A stretch of DNA of 64,000 bases from Pseudopyrenochaeta lycopersici (lineage: Eukaryota; Ascomycota; Dothideomycetes; Pleosporales; Pseudopyrenochaetaceae), in assembly GCA_003313425.1 (NCBI GenBank), contig NHZP01000013.1, forward strand, positions 1,178,001 through 1,242,000, written 5' to 3'. The notes beneath the pieces were generated by a model, which was not told the DNA's origin, did no database searches, and was given only the letters and a program-made list of their open reading frames with translations. The translations under genes were made by a program, and so were the position numbers. Positions 52,615-64,000 of this stretch are shown here, piece after piece (position 1 is the stretch's first letter; every line of letters begins with the position of its first letter).

Positions 52615-54936
52615 CGTTCAAGATACTGGATATGATTGCTCCTACAGTGGCGAGTTCTAATCAGGCTGGAACGCTCTCCAGGACTGTAAACATGAAAGTC
52701 AAAGATCGGTAGACCTGCCCGGAAAACAACAGAAAGTAGCGAGTGAAAGGACGCAACAACGAACTCCAAAGAAACTGTGCCTGAACACTCAGATATGGGG
52801 GAACCATTCTTCCATTTAGGCTTCCCCGGATTCTGGGCATGCGAGACAGCGAGCCCCATGGTTTGTGTCGTTCTCCCTGTACGTTGCAGTCAAGCACCCA
52901 CCGAGTTCGGATCTGGCGATCATGCAAATGCGGCTCCTGCATGGCCCAACGGCTTCTGAAGCCGCTTGTTACCCGTCCTGCCACTAGCGCCGGGTGAGAA
53001 TGGTGTCGCGTAGGTGATGCTGGCATTAGAAACACTGTATATCATCGCTAAGCTGCATGATCGACTTGGTACCTGAATGTTATCCACAGCGGCATGGCGT
53101 ATAGGCACAAGAACGGGCTGGTCCACAGTTTCGACGCATGTGGTACGGTCAGAGAAAAGCAGCCTTGCCCTGAACAGGTCGCCTTGATAATGCGTGCCAA
53201 GGCTGGCACCCGGTGTTTAAATTGGAATCGGTGCGAGCTGTTGCGTGATGATCGTTCCGGCCCATCCGCAGGTTCGGATGATGTGATGAGGGCGGCATCA
53301 AATTACCCAGTACTACGAGTTCACATTTAGCCGGGGTGTGAGGTTGTGTGGTAAGTGTCTGAGGTTTTGAGGCTGAAACCCTGGTCGAGCTGCTCAACAA
53401 CCTCAGCAATTGTCGACACTGATTCGGCTCGTACATGGCCATAATGTGTAGCCCTATTGTCGAGTCGGTAAAGGGGCTGCTTTGTCGCGGAAAAATCGCA
53501 CGGGTCAACAGGAGAAAGGCAGAGGTGGAGATTGAGTTTAGAATCAAAAGGTTATTAGAACGGGAATGTGGGGCACCATCGAAAGGAAAGAGCCATTGCG
53601 AAGTACCCACCATGAAACCATGATCTTCTCGCTCAATATAGTTCCTGGAGAGTCTTTGTTGCTGATCAACGTTTGGTGTACACACATTTGTGGACCTCAC
53701 TTGCGCAAGGCATCCCCCACACCGCAATTGGTTTGCTATGCGCAAATACGTCAGCACGGCTTCGTCCACAAATCACAAGCAAACATGCACAAAATTTGAG
53801 ATGTACTTTAGGAATTACTTTCGCTACCAATCAGCAGGATGCGTGCGCAGAACATACCGGTCGCAATGCAACCCATATGCGCATCCCCATTCCAAACGCC
53901 GTGAACGGCATCGCTCCGTTATCAATGTTGGGCGACCCATCGTTCGCCCACCTTATATGCAATCAAGGAAATTCGTGATAATAAAATATTAAATACAGGT
54001 CATGATCTGCCGTTTCCACGCCCTATAACCCGCGGTCAGTTCTGAGGACGAAGGACAAGAACTGAAACCGGCAGTGAAAGAAGACATGTAAGAACAGAGG
54101 CCAAATATATGTGGGGAGAAGTTCTGTGGAGCAAGTATAATCACCGTAAGGAGAAGCGGAAGATATGCACCGTGTCGTAAAAGTGATGAGCAAGCGATAT
54201 GAGCGACAGTCCTGACCAGGGCGGATCGATCCGTGGAGTTTCAGAAGGGCAAGCCAAAGCAGTAGAGTGAGTTTTGAGGGGATGGAGTCTGCCGAACGCA
54301 CATATTATCGACTTTGATTGGATTAAAAACGTCGTGGTTGCTGCATGAGCCCGGCACACAACCTCAGGAGCGTTCGATCCTGGTGGGATGATCGGATTTA
54401 TTGAGGAGGCATGATCCCAGGCACCCTAGTCCCCAACATCAGCACTACAGAAGTTTCAGTGTCCGATACGCCATGGCTACTCTGCACGTAGAGTTGGAGC
54501 AGAAATTCGACGTCGGTGACGCCAAAAAGCCCCCTGACCGAATAGCATCCGAGCGTGATAAATTACCCGCATCCGAGTACAAGCCACCGCATTAGCAGCA
54601 AGCAAACAGGAACTTTTCCCGGTTTCCATACAGTATTAGTTGATTTCCATGGATGGGTGTAGGCTTAAGATAGCAATTCCGGCCAGAAGAGCGACGGCTT
54701 GATAACTTGGTATCGACGAACGAAAACAAACCGAGCCCCTGGGTTCCACAGTCCATGGAATATGAAGAACAGGAATGTTGACCTCTCGTGTAAGGGACAT
54801 GCAGTATCCTGCTCAACGGCACTATGCGGCATAGCAGATGGTCCTCCCGAAGTAGTGGCATATCGTGGCTTTCTCTCCAACTTCAATCTAGAGACTGACT
54901 GTCAGCTCCCCGCCAGCTCAAGCACTTTCAAGACAT
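52615..54936. other. Gene-free interval of about 2.3 kb
   Basis: The longest frame is a 206-codon minus-strand one at 53149-53769 starting with GTG, with no motif and poor codon pattern. AT content rises after about 53770. Nothing supported. Confidence 0.4.
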
Positions 54937-55992
54937 CTAATGGTACCGCGGGGGAGTTCCTTGCCCGTTAGGGGCGCCGTTGCCGTGCGACTGGAACTCC
55001 ATTTCCCGCTTCATCATCTCGAGCGTCTGAGGGAAGTACGGCTCAACACCATATGTCTTGAGGTAGCTGGCAGTCTTCTCGATGCGCTTAATTTCACGCT
55101 GGACATTCCAGTCCTCGCCCTCGCCAAAACGGCGCTGGACAACGTCGACCATGGTCTCGTCTAGCCTGCTGTAGAAGTCGCGACGCGCTGCGATGTCGCT
55201 AGCATCAGCGCTGTCAATGCCGCCATGTGAGTTGAGGTTGCCGCCAAGCTTGAGAATGAGATCAAAAGCGTAGCGAGGCCCAGAGGGAAGGAGCGTCAGC
55301 CGCTGGATGTCTGGTAGGAACTTGAGCATGGCTGACGCGAAATGCGAAGATGATATGGAGTCATTGAGATCATCTTGCAGGCGATGCAGATCGAAATTAA
55401 CGATAGTGATCTTGCGATCAAGTTGTGCGTTGAGTGTGGGCGCTGCATCAGCTGTGGTGGTGTCCATAATCTTAGCGATGGAGGCGGGGACATCTGTGTG
55501 TTGTTAGAAAGAAGCTTGGGAAATGGACAGGCGTGAAAACATACCAGGTCGTAAACCACGCTTGTCAATCCAGTTGTGAACTTCGGCGCGCTGCTGTTCG
55601 AGCTGGTCGACCCAGGCCTGCATGTCGGCAAGCTGGCTCTCGAGCTGCTCGATCTTCTCAGTGTATGGCCGGACAGCCTGGTTGAAGGCCTGCGCAAGTA
55701 GGTCGGGCATGGGCTCTGGCTTGGTGCTGGTCATGTTGGGCACTTGCTGACTTCTAATGGGCATTGCGTTGTGGCCGCCGTTGGGTACACCCTGCGGGTA
55801 TGCTGTCTCCTGGGGCTGCTGCGGGCGCGGGTACATGTCAGCGTCTTCGGTGGGCGAGGTGGGTTGCTGCTGGTGTGTCTCCTTGCGACTCGAATCTGGG
55901 CGCTTCTCTGCGTAGTCGTCGAAGGATTGCGAGCGAGGGGGTGCGTCGTGCTCGACGTAGCTGTTGGCGCGGGATCGGCGTTTAAAGAACAT
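54937..55992 (-). CDS. Fungal coiled-coil protein of unknown function (334 aa)
   Basis: Two exons, 55992-55545 and 55493-54937, with intron GTATGT...CACAG of 51 bp. The N-terminal 90 residues are polar and disordered (MFFKRRSRANSYVEHDAPP, then QQ- and P-rich). A coiled coil follows (YTEKIEQLESQLADMQAWVD and QLEQQRAEVHNWIDKRGLRP). The second exon is helical with KITIVNFDLHRLQDDLND, FLPDIQRLTLLPSGPRYAFD and DETMVDVVQRRFGEGEDWNV. The tail is low-complexity. The gene looks intact and well spliced. I do not recognise the family and assign no function. Confidence 0.72.
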
Positions 55993-56749
55993 TATGGGAA
56001 AAGAAGCAGCGAGGGCGAGAGTAGGGAGGTGCGATTATATGGCGCGAGCAAAGCGAAGCGAGATTAGGCGCCACAGGAGAAGTGAGTGGTTGGGGGTGAT
56101 GGCCTGAGAGGAGATTCACGCGTGTCCAATATTCGGATGGCTGATAACCACGGTCGAGGGGGTTGGGGAGATGGTCTGGCACAAATAATAATCGAGAATC
56201 GGCAACCACGTTACACCCAAATCACGCTGTCGCACAAGATGCACCGTGTCCGCACGACAGCGGTAAACAATGCGACGTGATTAGAATCTGTAAAAAGGTG
56301 AAGCGAGTGTCGTGGTGTGCGGCGCGCTGCCGCTCGAAAACGCAGGATGCTGCGTGGTCCCCAACCATACTTAGCTTCCCCGCCCGAACCGAGTTGTCGC
56401 CAGCCTCCCTAGTGCACCCGCGCTTCCGCGGGGCTGCCACTCGCTCGCTAATTCGCTACCGCCCGTCCAACGTTTATCAGTACCGTGGATCGCGTGGGAG
56501 TTTCAACGCGGTCTTGATGCACCCTGAGCACTTCGGCTTAAAATAGCTCGGAGAATGCGTGTTTTTGAAGAACGTAGGCAGCTCATCAGGCAAGCAACGT
56601 GATAGCCTGCCAGCAGCCACACCGTGAGACCTCGAAGCTCCGTTTTCCGATGTCTGCTGTGCAAGCATTCTGCGAGGATAAATCTTTGAGTAGATGGCGA
56701 ATTATAATTACATTCATGTATTATAGTTCCATGGATCCTGACCGTGACC
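55993..56749. other. Intergenic, about 750 bp
   Basis: Promoter side of the coiled-coil gene at the left, 3' side of mcd4 at the right. GC-rich in the first half; no gene seen. Confidence 0.4.
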
Positions 56750-59700
56750 CTATTTTGCTTTCCCATTCGTACTCCCATTCGTCTTCCCATTACTCTGCTT
56801 GCTCGTCTCTACTCTCCCAACATCTCTAAATTTCACTCCCTTGATAGTCCACTCGCTATAAATCTCCAATCCCGCAACAAACACTCCTAATAAACTGGCG
56901 ATGATGAAATGGCTGATCGTCGTGCCAATATCCAGCCAGCTTCCCTCATCCTTCACCATGAAGAAGAAAGACAGAGTCATAACATCGCTAACCGCCATGA
57001 CGACCATGAAAAGCGCAGAAGGCGCAACACCCAGTCGCTTGTTGAGGAGACCAAAGTTGGCAGATAGGGCGGCGAAGGGAACCATTAGTTTGAGCATGAG
57101 TAAGGCGCCTTGCGAGAAAGGGTCGAAGACTGGGATCAGGCGGTAGACAGCGTCGAGTGAGAAGGACGATACAGATGCAATGTTTGAGGCACTGAAGAAG
57201 GCAGACTGAATGAAAAAGAAAAAGAAAAGGGCGATGCGAGCGTCTGCAAGAGTGAGGGAGCGGTAGTCGCCTTTTTGAATAGAGTCCAGCCGACCCGCTG
57301 CAGCCTCAATGGCGGGCCGGATTGGGTTTGTCGCACTGGAAGCCGTCTCCGACTTGTTCATGGTGTAGAGGTAGATTTGGTGCTCCAGCCGCATCCAGCT
57401 GAAAAGGCAGAGACAGAAGGCGAAGTAGAAGAGGCCTTCAAATGAGATCGTAAGGATGATGAAGGTGGGTGCGAACTGTAGGAAAATAACAACAAGTCGG
57501 TGGACATAGTGGCTGTTGGGATACAAGCCATGGAGCTGTGGCAGGAACAATGAAGCCAGGAGCGTTGCCCATCCCACGACCAAGACGCCGAGTGGCAGAC
57601 CTTGTCGAGCTTGGATGTAGCCGATACTGCTATGAGTAACGATCATGGACAGCAGAACAAGGCCAAGCTGGATGCTGAGGATGATGCGAGACTTGGTGTC
57701 CCCTTTAGGCTCGGCAAGCTCATCATCGGACTTTGCGTCCGCAAGAATGTTCTTCTCAAAGAGCAGGTACAGTGCGCCGACAGCGAACATGAGACCGCCA
57801 CCAAGTAGGCTATTCATTGTTAGTACTAAACTTTAATGCCTAACTCGGTGTACTCACATCAGTCGAGGGTCTTCAGTCTTGTTCGCCGGTAGCAAAGTGA
57901 AGGCGCTCATGATCAGGCAGGACAGGCCCCACGTCACGATTGTTCCAACATTCTTCTTGATAAACCCTTGGCCGTAAATTGCCGGCCAACATATAGCAAA
58001 AAGGTAACACGCGGTGTAGATCTCTCTAACAAAGTAGCTTTGAACCTGTTTGGCCATTAGTACAAGTATGCATTGCTACATGTGAGCGTGAACGTACCAA
58101 CGCTTCGAGGAGACCAAAGAAGCCGAGTATCGAGAAAACAAGCTTTGCAATATCGCCCTTGGAAGAAATGTGCCCAAAGAGGACACTGCCTCCTTTGATA
58201 AGAGACTGACGTCGAGCGTATACTTCCTCCCAAAACATGACTGGGAAGAAAGCATAGACGTAATAGATTACGGGAGATCGCTGCTTCAACAGAATACCAT
58301 AAAGTGCAACGAGCACCCCGGAGAAGACACTGATGCTCTGTGTGGTACGAAGGGCCGGCACATGTTCTATAAGTACGTGGAGGTCAATCACGGTTGTGAT
58401 GGCAAAGACAATCCAGCCAACATAGCCAGCTGTTACCAGCGTGCGCAAGAAAAGCCAGTCGTACGTTTGCAGATACCTCATTCCCTCAAGACCAAGATCG
58501 ATGAGGTCGTAGGTTTGGCGGACCGCTTCCTCAACTTTGCCCTCATCGATAGCCTTTTGAATTAGGGCGATTCGGTGTTCCACAGAGTGTGCCTCATCCC
58601 CTAGTCCAGGAAATGCTCTGTAGCGCAGCTCTGTGGACTTCTTCAACTCCTCCTTAACGTGATACATTTCCAGTATCTCTTTAGCGTTAACCAGAAGAGC
58701 TTCAGCCTTGGTTTTCGAATCTGTGTTGAGGTACGACAACGGCAGAACACCGACGGAGTTCGTAGGAAAATCAAGGCCAACGAGGTAAGCCATAAGCGCG
58801 GCCACATCAGCCTGATCAACATCGTGTCGCTCAATCTCGTCCAGATTCCAGTCGGATGAGAATTCATTGTGACCCTCAGCAACTCCAGAAGGATTCTTGA
58901 CGGGTTTCGCAACGCCGGCGCCCCATGCAATCAAGGGTGTGCGTGTGTTATCAGGATGTCCATCTCCATGGCTACCCCAATCGCTCATGCCGTGATCTGC
59001 AGTAAAAATAAAGGCCGTCTGGTCGTCATCATAGAATTCCTCAATCAGCCGCGTAATCTCCTGTACACCGCGATCCACAATCTGAATATTGTGCAAGTAC
59101 TGCCACGAGTACGGGCGATGTGCATGGCCCGTTGTGTCCAAACCGAGTAAATGGAGGAAGAAGACATTCTTTTCTCGCCTCAGCTCAGCATTCAGTGTCG
59201 CATTTGTTTTTGCGTCCGCGAAAAGCTTCCTGACCCGCTCGAACACCCATTCATCTAAGATCCAAGCGTCCTTGGAGAAGTCCTCATATTCTGCGTCGTA
59301 GCAGAATGCATCCACTCTTCCAGGTACAGCACCTTGCTCGAACATGGGCAGGATATCTGGACTACCCCAACTCCATGTATGTCTACTTCGATTGAACACG
59401 CTGTCGAAGTTCACCGGATTGAGCTTCCATCCTGTTGTAACCGCAGAGACATCCTCATACAACCCTGCAATAAGCGCGACATGTCCGGGACGGGACTCAG
59501 TAGGGACGCGGGTATGAGATACGCCAAAGGTGCCGCTTTCTAGTACTCGCGAGCGAAGGAAGGGAGCAAGAGGACGCGGTGTGTTCCGATCTTCCGTGGA
59601 GATTGCGGGATTTGGGTCAGGATCTGGAAACGATTGGAATGCCTTGTCCGCGCGGAGGCCGTCGCCTACATGCCAATTAGAGATTGTAACAGCTTCCGGG

Positions 59701-59886
59701 CGCAGGTTGATACCCACCAACGAAGAGAACTAATCGTTTTGCTGGAGCTGCTTGTGTTTCCACCCGATGCTCGCGCATGCCATGTACAACTGGACTCACG
59801 AAATAAATCGAGAAAATGCTGTAGATGTAGATCAGATGGAACACCACTGCCACCAGCAAAAAGTGATAGCGCCCGAATTGCGCCAT
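56750..59886 (-). CDS. mcd4: GPI ethanolamine phosphate transferase 1
   Basis: Four exons: 59886-59718, 59665-58098, 58045-57858 and 57809-56750, with introns of 48-52 bp; 994 residues (family about 920-1000). The N-terminal signal anchor HFLLVAVVFHLIYIYSIFSI leads into APAKRLVLFVGDGLRADKAF. The metal-binding phosphotransferase core includes VSHTRVPTESRPGHVALIAG, LLGLDTTGHAHRPYS and TADHGMSDWGSHGDGHPDNT. The C-terminal half is polytopic (at least 12 helices) with FYFAFCLCLFSWMRLEHQIY. Mcd4 adds phosphoethanolamine to the first mannose of the GPI precursor in the ER. It is essential in yeast and is the known target of a terpenoid lactone inhibitor. The lysine- and serine-rich C-terminal tail lacks a clear KKxx signal. 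Confidence 0.94.
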
Positions 59887-60476
59887 TGTAAAAGAGTGTA
59901 GAAGAAAGAGTGTCTCTCAAGGAGACGTTTCGACGCGACGTAGTACCCCAATGGTTCGTCGTTCAGGCGGCCATAAAGGTGTCCCTGCCAAGATTTCCAA
60001 CACGTGGCCGGCTCGGATGGTCAGTCAATGATGGAAGGCCAGGCCGCACTCGGTCTAATTCAGTATTTGCAAAGTCGCAAAGAGAGTACACGATATTGGG
60101 ATACAGCTGGTAAACAAAAGCTCTCGACTTAGTCCTGTGGGCCGTTCAAGTGAGCGTTAGTTGCTGCTTCTTTGCCCGATTAGGAAACACCCGCTCCGCA
60201 ATAGGTGAGCCTACATATCCATAACCCATGTGTTAAATGTAAATTCTGTACAGAGTGCGTCACATATGTATGGGAAGGCACTTGAACGCGTGGTTCTGCA
60301 AATCACTGTGCTTTTCGTTTAGAAAGAGCTACGCACGATAGGGACTTTTTCAATCATTTGTAATAGACGGTTTGCATTTGCTATGAACCCAACTCCAGTA
60401 GCGATCACTAGTCTTACCGAAACGACAGCTGATTGTGCATATTGCCAATCGATCTGTGGCACCTGTCTATTCCTCG
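59887..60476. other. Intergenic, about 590 bp
   Basis: Promoter side of mcd4 on the left and 3' side of gdi1 on the right. No gene seen. Confidence 0.4.
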
Positions 60477-62229
60477 ACGTTGAAGTTCGCTCCTTCCCTC
60501 AGGCCCTCGACCACCAGCTCGTGGCCCTCTGCGCGTTGGTAGATGTCCTTAATGTCATCTAGATTTCATTAGCAAATACAGCTACATTTAATGTATGAGG
60601 AACGAACCGGTGGTGGTCTCGAAGTGGCTGGTAGCATCGTAGCTCTTGGAAAGGAAGATGTTGTCGTTGGTACCGCTCTCAAGTGGTTCGTAGAGAGGTA
60701 TTGGCTGGCCCATGAATTGCTCCTCGATCTTACCGAGGCGGTCAAGACCGGGTTGAAGCTCAAGGTGGTGGTTGCTGTCATTCTCGGCAATCGTAGACAC
60801 GATGGCAATGTAGTAGCCCTTGGGACAAACATTGTGAGCAGATGAAACGACAGCGATGTAGATGTCTGATTGTTTTGATTAGATTTAATTCTGTCATTGC
60901 TTAGAACCAACTTACCATGCTTGCGGCCGACCTGGGATTGAGGTATGATAAGCTGAAGAGAGTCGGCGTCGGCCGTGTTGGGGATGGGGTGGTTGAGAAT
61001 GCAAATGGCCTTAAGCAGGTGTCCAGTAACGCGGGCCTTGTCAGGGAAGTATGAAGGATCCGCCAGGATCTTCTTTGCCTTGGTCTCAAACTTCAAACCT
61101 GGGCCAGCATCATCCTTCTCCTTCATAGTGGCTTTGATGCCAACAACCTTGCTTCCCTCGTAGAGGAACTCGTCGACATCTGTGTTCAGCATGTATGTGC
61201 CACCATAGATGGCAGAGAGACGAGCAAAGCCCTGGGGAAGTTCTCCAAGACCGTAAAGGGGATAAATATAAGGAGACTTTCCATATCGCGCCATGGAGTT
61301 GACGTAGAGTCTGATGCGTTGGATTGAGTCATTTGCTTGTCCCTTAGAGGTGATGTAGTCGTCGGTTGCGTATAGAGCCATGGAATGCCCGATAAAGTCG
61401 CGAGTGGTTGCCTCCAACCCGAACTTGTCGTAGACGTCTTTCATCGTGCACGTCTTTACGTCGAGACCTGGCATCTGTGGTTAGCATTCGATATCCAGCA
61501 CAATCGCTTGCTTATAGAACAGCCTACCCTTGTGGGTCGCCGGATCATCCTCTTTGTAGGCGCCAACCCACTCCAAGAAGTTCCTCGCCCTACGCTTCTC
61601 AAAGAGGCCCATGAGTGGCGATCGCAGCGCCTCGCCAGCATCTGAAGGAACCTTTGCGACGGTCGCTTTGGCGCCGTTGCCTTGCTGCACATAGCTGCCA
61701 GCAATTTGCTTGAACTCGAGATATTTCGTAACGTCGGTCGACACGAGGATGTTCGTGAGTTCGCCATTCGACATCAGTAGCTTCGGCACGAGGTCGATAT
61801 TCCAGTCGTTGACGCGTCCATACTTCTTCCATGGCTCGCCCGTGGTCTGTCCGTATCTCTTGAAGAGCTACAGTACTTTGTCAGCCCCTGGTTATCTAGA
61901 GAGAGCGATATATAGCGTACTGCTTCAATGTTGAGCGATGCCGCCTCGCTGCGTCACATGAGCTCCCTTGTTCCAAAGCAATCGCTGCCAATGCACCTAC
62001 CCGCCATAGTGATCATTGCGGTCAATGTGGAGAACCTTCTTGCCCTTCACACTGAGGACACTACAGGTATGTCAGTGTGTGTACTTTCCCAGTCGAAGAG
62101 AAGTATTACCCGGAGAGCACGCATTCTGTGAGGCCTGCAGAACCATTAGCTTCTGGCGATGCTGTATAGCGGGGTAGCCGCACCTGTTCCAAGGACTACG
62201 ACGTCGTACTCGGGCGCGATCTCATCCAT
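60477..62229 (-). CDS. gdi1: Rab GDP-dissociation inhibitor
   Basis: Begins ATG 62229 with MDEIAPEYDVVVLGTGLTEC, the FAD-fold-derived GDI/CHM motif, interrupted by intron GTGCGG...GCAG. The first exons are very short, followed by VLSVKGKKVLHIDRNDHYGG. Larger exons then give AASLNIEALFKRYGQTTGEP, VPKLLMSNGELTNILVSTDV, LEFKQIAGSYVQQGNGAKA, RLYVNSMARYGKSPYIYPLY, GLGELPQGFARLSAIYGGTY and NHPIPNTADADSLQLIIPQ. The last exon ends with GANFNVEE and a stop at 60477. About 7-8 exons, roughly 465 residues. GDI extracts GDP-bound Rab/Ypt proteins from membranes and recycles them; it is essential in yeast. All conserved regions expected for Rab binding are present. The exact borders of the first three exons are approximate. 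Confidence 0.93.
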
Positions 62230-62859
62230 GATTGTAAGATCTTAGTGGTTTAGTGAGGGGGAGAAGTGAAGGTGTTGTATGAGGTGTGTTTACTAGCATG
62301 CGGGTGGCTAGCAGCGGAATCTGGATGTTGCGGTGAGCGATGATGTGGGGGTGCTGTAGCTTCCTTTGCCTCGCCAACTTGTGCAGTGGCGTAGTGTCGA
62401 CCTTTATGCACTGCACTAATACAACGCGCTGTGTTTCGCATGAGTCTGGTGTATGGCAGGAATTTTTAGATCCGGCATCCAGCTGTGCATTCGTTCGCAA
62501 AGATATGCAAACATAACTCGACTTTCTCACGATGCAGTCACAACGGGAATACATCCACGGTTATGCAGCTACCATCTTGTGAACGTTTTTGTAGAACTGC
62601 TGCAAAGATATCGGAAATGGTATGATATGCATCATGGGCGCCTCTATCGCCATCTTGCCTACCCTATCCTACAAATGCCGTAAGCTCAACACATTGTGAC
62701 GCCTTTCTCCTCAATGCAGGTATGCTACAGTATGTACACTTTACATGACACAAAATCAATCGTGCTTTTCGCCCAGGATTAGGGTGTTCCCCAGAGGATT
62801 CCTTGTCAGACACCCCGCTGCTTCATAGTCTTCCAAAACGAGTTCCCACGGTCATTACT
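62230..62859. other. Intergenic, about 630 bp
   Basis: Promoter of gdi1 at the left (pyrimidine/purine-rich near 62240-62280) and the 3' side of the ribosomal protein gene at the right. No gene seen. Confidence 0.4.
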
Positions 62860-63760
62860 CTATGCGTATTTCGCTTTCCCCTTTGCTCCCTCTTCTGCCT
62901 GTGGGAGAATTTTATCTTTTGCCGCTGACTCGATCGCCGGCTCCGGATGAGCATCGTAAGGTGCGTCGTCTGCTTCTAATGGGTCCTAAAGGTACCGTCA
63001 GTATAATTTCTTGTTAGGACAAGGAGACACGCGTACATATGGAGGTTGTGTATACTGCGGTCCATCAGTCCGCGATAAATCGATATCTGGATCGTGCTTT
63101 GCGAGCTCGAGTGCTTCCTGATAGGCAATCTGCCTCTCAGCCAGAGTGTCTAGGATAGCCTTCATCGTCTCCTGCACAGTTGTGTCCCTCTCCTTATTCT
63201 CGTAGTCACCGTAGCCAGCGTCTAATCGTTTGCGCTCGATCTTTTCGGTCGCCAGGCGATTTCGCTCCTTAACACACACCCACCACAGTTGGTGCAGCGA
63301 GTCCCAGTCACGATTACGCAGCTCGCCGACTGTCCATGACCGTCCTATGTCCTTGTCAGCAATTGACCGGCCTTGATGCGTGCAGCTGTCTCGTACCATG
63401 GCGCTGCTCCTCCACTGGTGTTTGTAAAAGCTTCTGGTCCTTGAAAAAATCCCAGAGACCGTGGTCTGGGGATCCTGTCACCTTCTCTTCAATTTTGGCG
63501 GGCTTTGGTAATTGCTGGTTTGCAAAGTCCTTTTGCTTGACAGATAGCGTTTGTCTTGGTCGGAGACCTGTGTTTCTGACCGCGGACAATCCTCGATTGC
63601 TGTTGTTGTCTTTCTTGCAGAGTGATCGCGATGTCGAGAACCATGCTACGGGTGCATTGCGCGTGCATTGGACAGAGGGCACCAGGAATGCGAGTATGGC
63701 ATCCGATGTGCCCGATGCCAGACTCGGCCGCAGCATGCGTGACGACGGTATCGCCGCCAT
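62860..63760 (-). CDS. mrpl4: Mitochondrial large-subunit ribosomal protein uL29m (MRPL47/Mrpl4)
   Basis: Three exons: 63760-63397, 63344-63037 and 62985-62860, with introns GTACGA...ATAG and GTACGC...TTAG; 265 residues. A basic, hydroxylated N-terminus (MAAIPSSRMLRPSLASG and VAWFSTSRSLC) looks like a mitochondrial presequence. GLWDFFKDQKLLQTPVEEQR is followed by the signature GRSWTVGELRNRDWDSLHQL and WWVCVKERNRLATEKIERKR of the MRP-L47 family. A helical C-terminal extension ends EEGAKGKAKYA. The protein sits near the polypeptide exit tunnel of the mitoribosome. Confidence 0.93.
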
Positions 63761-64000
63761 TGTGTCGCTCGGGCTGTGTTGCAGATGAAAGGGCGCAGTA
63801 GCGGAAAATGCAGCACGGAACTGCGACTACTGGTCCGAGCGGCATTAGCGCCATCTGTCGTCAGCCCTTCCTTCGGCACAAGCCTGCCTTGGTATAAAGC
63901 GGCCATCCCCCGCGATCCAACCTTCTGACCTCAACCAACCTCGCGCTCTTCACCCTGTGTAGGGCGCCTCTCGACAGTTTCAATTTTCCCTGAAGATTTT
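63761..64000 (+). promoter_or_regulatory. Probable promoter of a plus-strand gene beyond the window
   Basis: A TATA-like TATAAAG at 63893-63899 is followed about 40-100 bp later by CT-rich sequence (accaacctcgcgctcttcac, then ttcaattttccctg), typical of fungal core promoters and 5' UTRs. It also contains the upstream region of the divergent ribosomal protein gene. Confidence 0.35.

Noticed and set aside
53149..53769. 206-codon minus-strand frame
   Set aside because: Starts with GTG, no recognisable domain, and overlapping frames on the other strand are nearly as open.
1..64000. CRISPR arrays, rRNA genes, bacterial-type operons
   Set aside because: None seen; the window is eukaryotic with spliceosomal introns throughout.

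Overview
The window is fungal nuclear DNA, most likely from a filamentous ascomycete of the Dothideomycetes (Pleosporales-like). The evidence is short GT-AG introns of about 45-100 bp with CTAAC-like branch sites, compact housekeeping genes on both strands, fungal-only families (Nur1, Zn2Cys6 regulator, fungal rhodopsin-type membrane protein, GT90/CAP10), and pogo-type transposons damaged in the manner of repeat-induced point mutation (RIP). The species assignment is inference from gene content only.

Layout. 1-2.9 kb: a large conserved fungal protein with a C-terminal membrane anchor. 3.9-11.2 kb is an eroded accessory block: an APH-type phosphotransferase missing its middle, one apparently intact membrane protein, then a divergent pair (NmrA-like oxidoreductase and Zn2Cys6 regulator), both broken by nonsense and frameshift changes. 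11.5-15 kb is housekeeping: nuclear rim protein Nur1, V-ATPase subunit F and an ML-domain lipid-transfer protein. 15.6-16.6 kb holds a decayed Helo-like/kinase chimera. 17.1-21.4 kb holds two nested pogo elements; the inner one (plus strand) is inserted into the outer one (minus strand), and each has near-perfect terminal inverted repeats and a TA target duplication.

21.7-30.6 kb is secretion-oriented: a multi-exon secreted protein joining a GH55-like beta-helix region to a C-terminal SGNH/GDSL hydrolase, a divergently transcribed membrane-anchored orphan, and a small cysteine-containing secreted protein. 32.7-38.7 kb: a GT90 (CAP10-like) glycosyltransferase with a polytopic N-terminal half, and a FucP-type sugar MFS transporter. 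40.5-50.6 kb is metabolic: a 3-hydroxyisobutyrate-dehydrogenase-like reductase with a GC-AG intron, mitochondrial N-acetylglutamate synthase, a TauD-type dioxygenase divergent from an UNC93-like transporter, and an M3 oligopeptidase. 51.4-63.8 kb: a rhodopsin-type membrane protein, a coiled-coil orphan, then Mcd4 (GPI ethanolamine phosphate transferase), Rab GDI and mitochondrial ribosomal protein uL29m/MRPL47. The right edge looks like the promoter of a plus-strand gene lying outside the window.

The housekeeping genes are scattered and do not form one pathway. The accessory part reads as islands of gene decay next to transposons, with a few possible host- or substrate-interaction genes. The most unusual intact gene is the GH55-SGNH fusion. 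No CRISPR, rRNA or convincing tRNA was seen. Exon boundaries were placed by eye from splice signals and reading frame, and should be treated as models.
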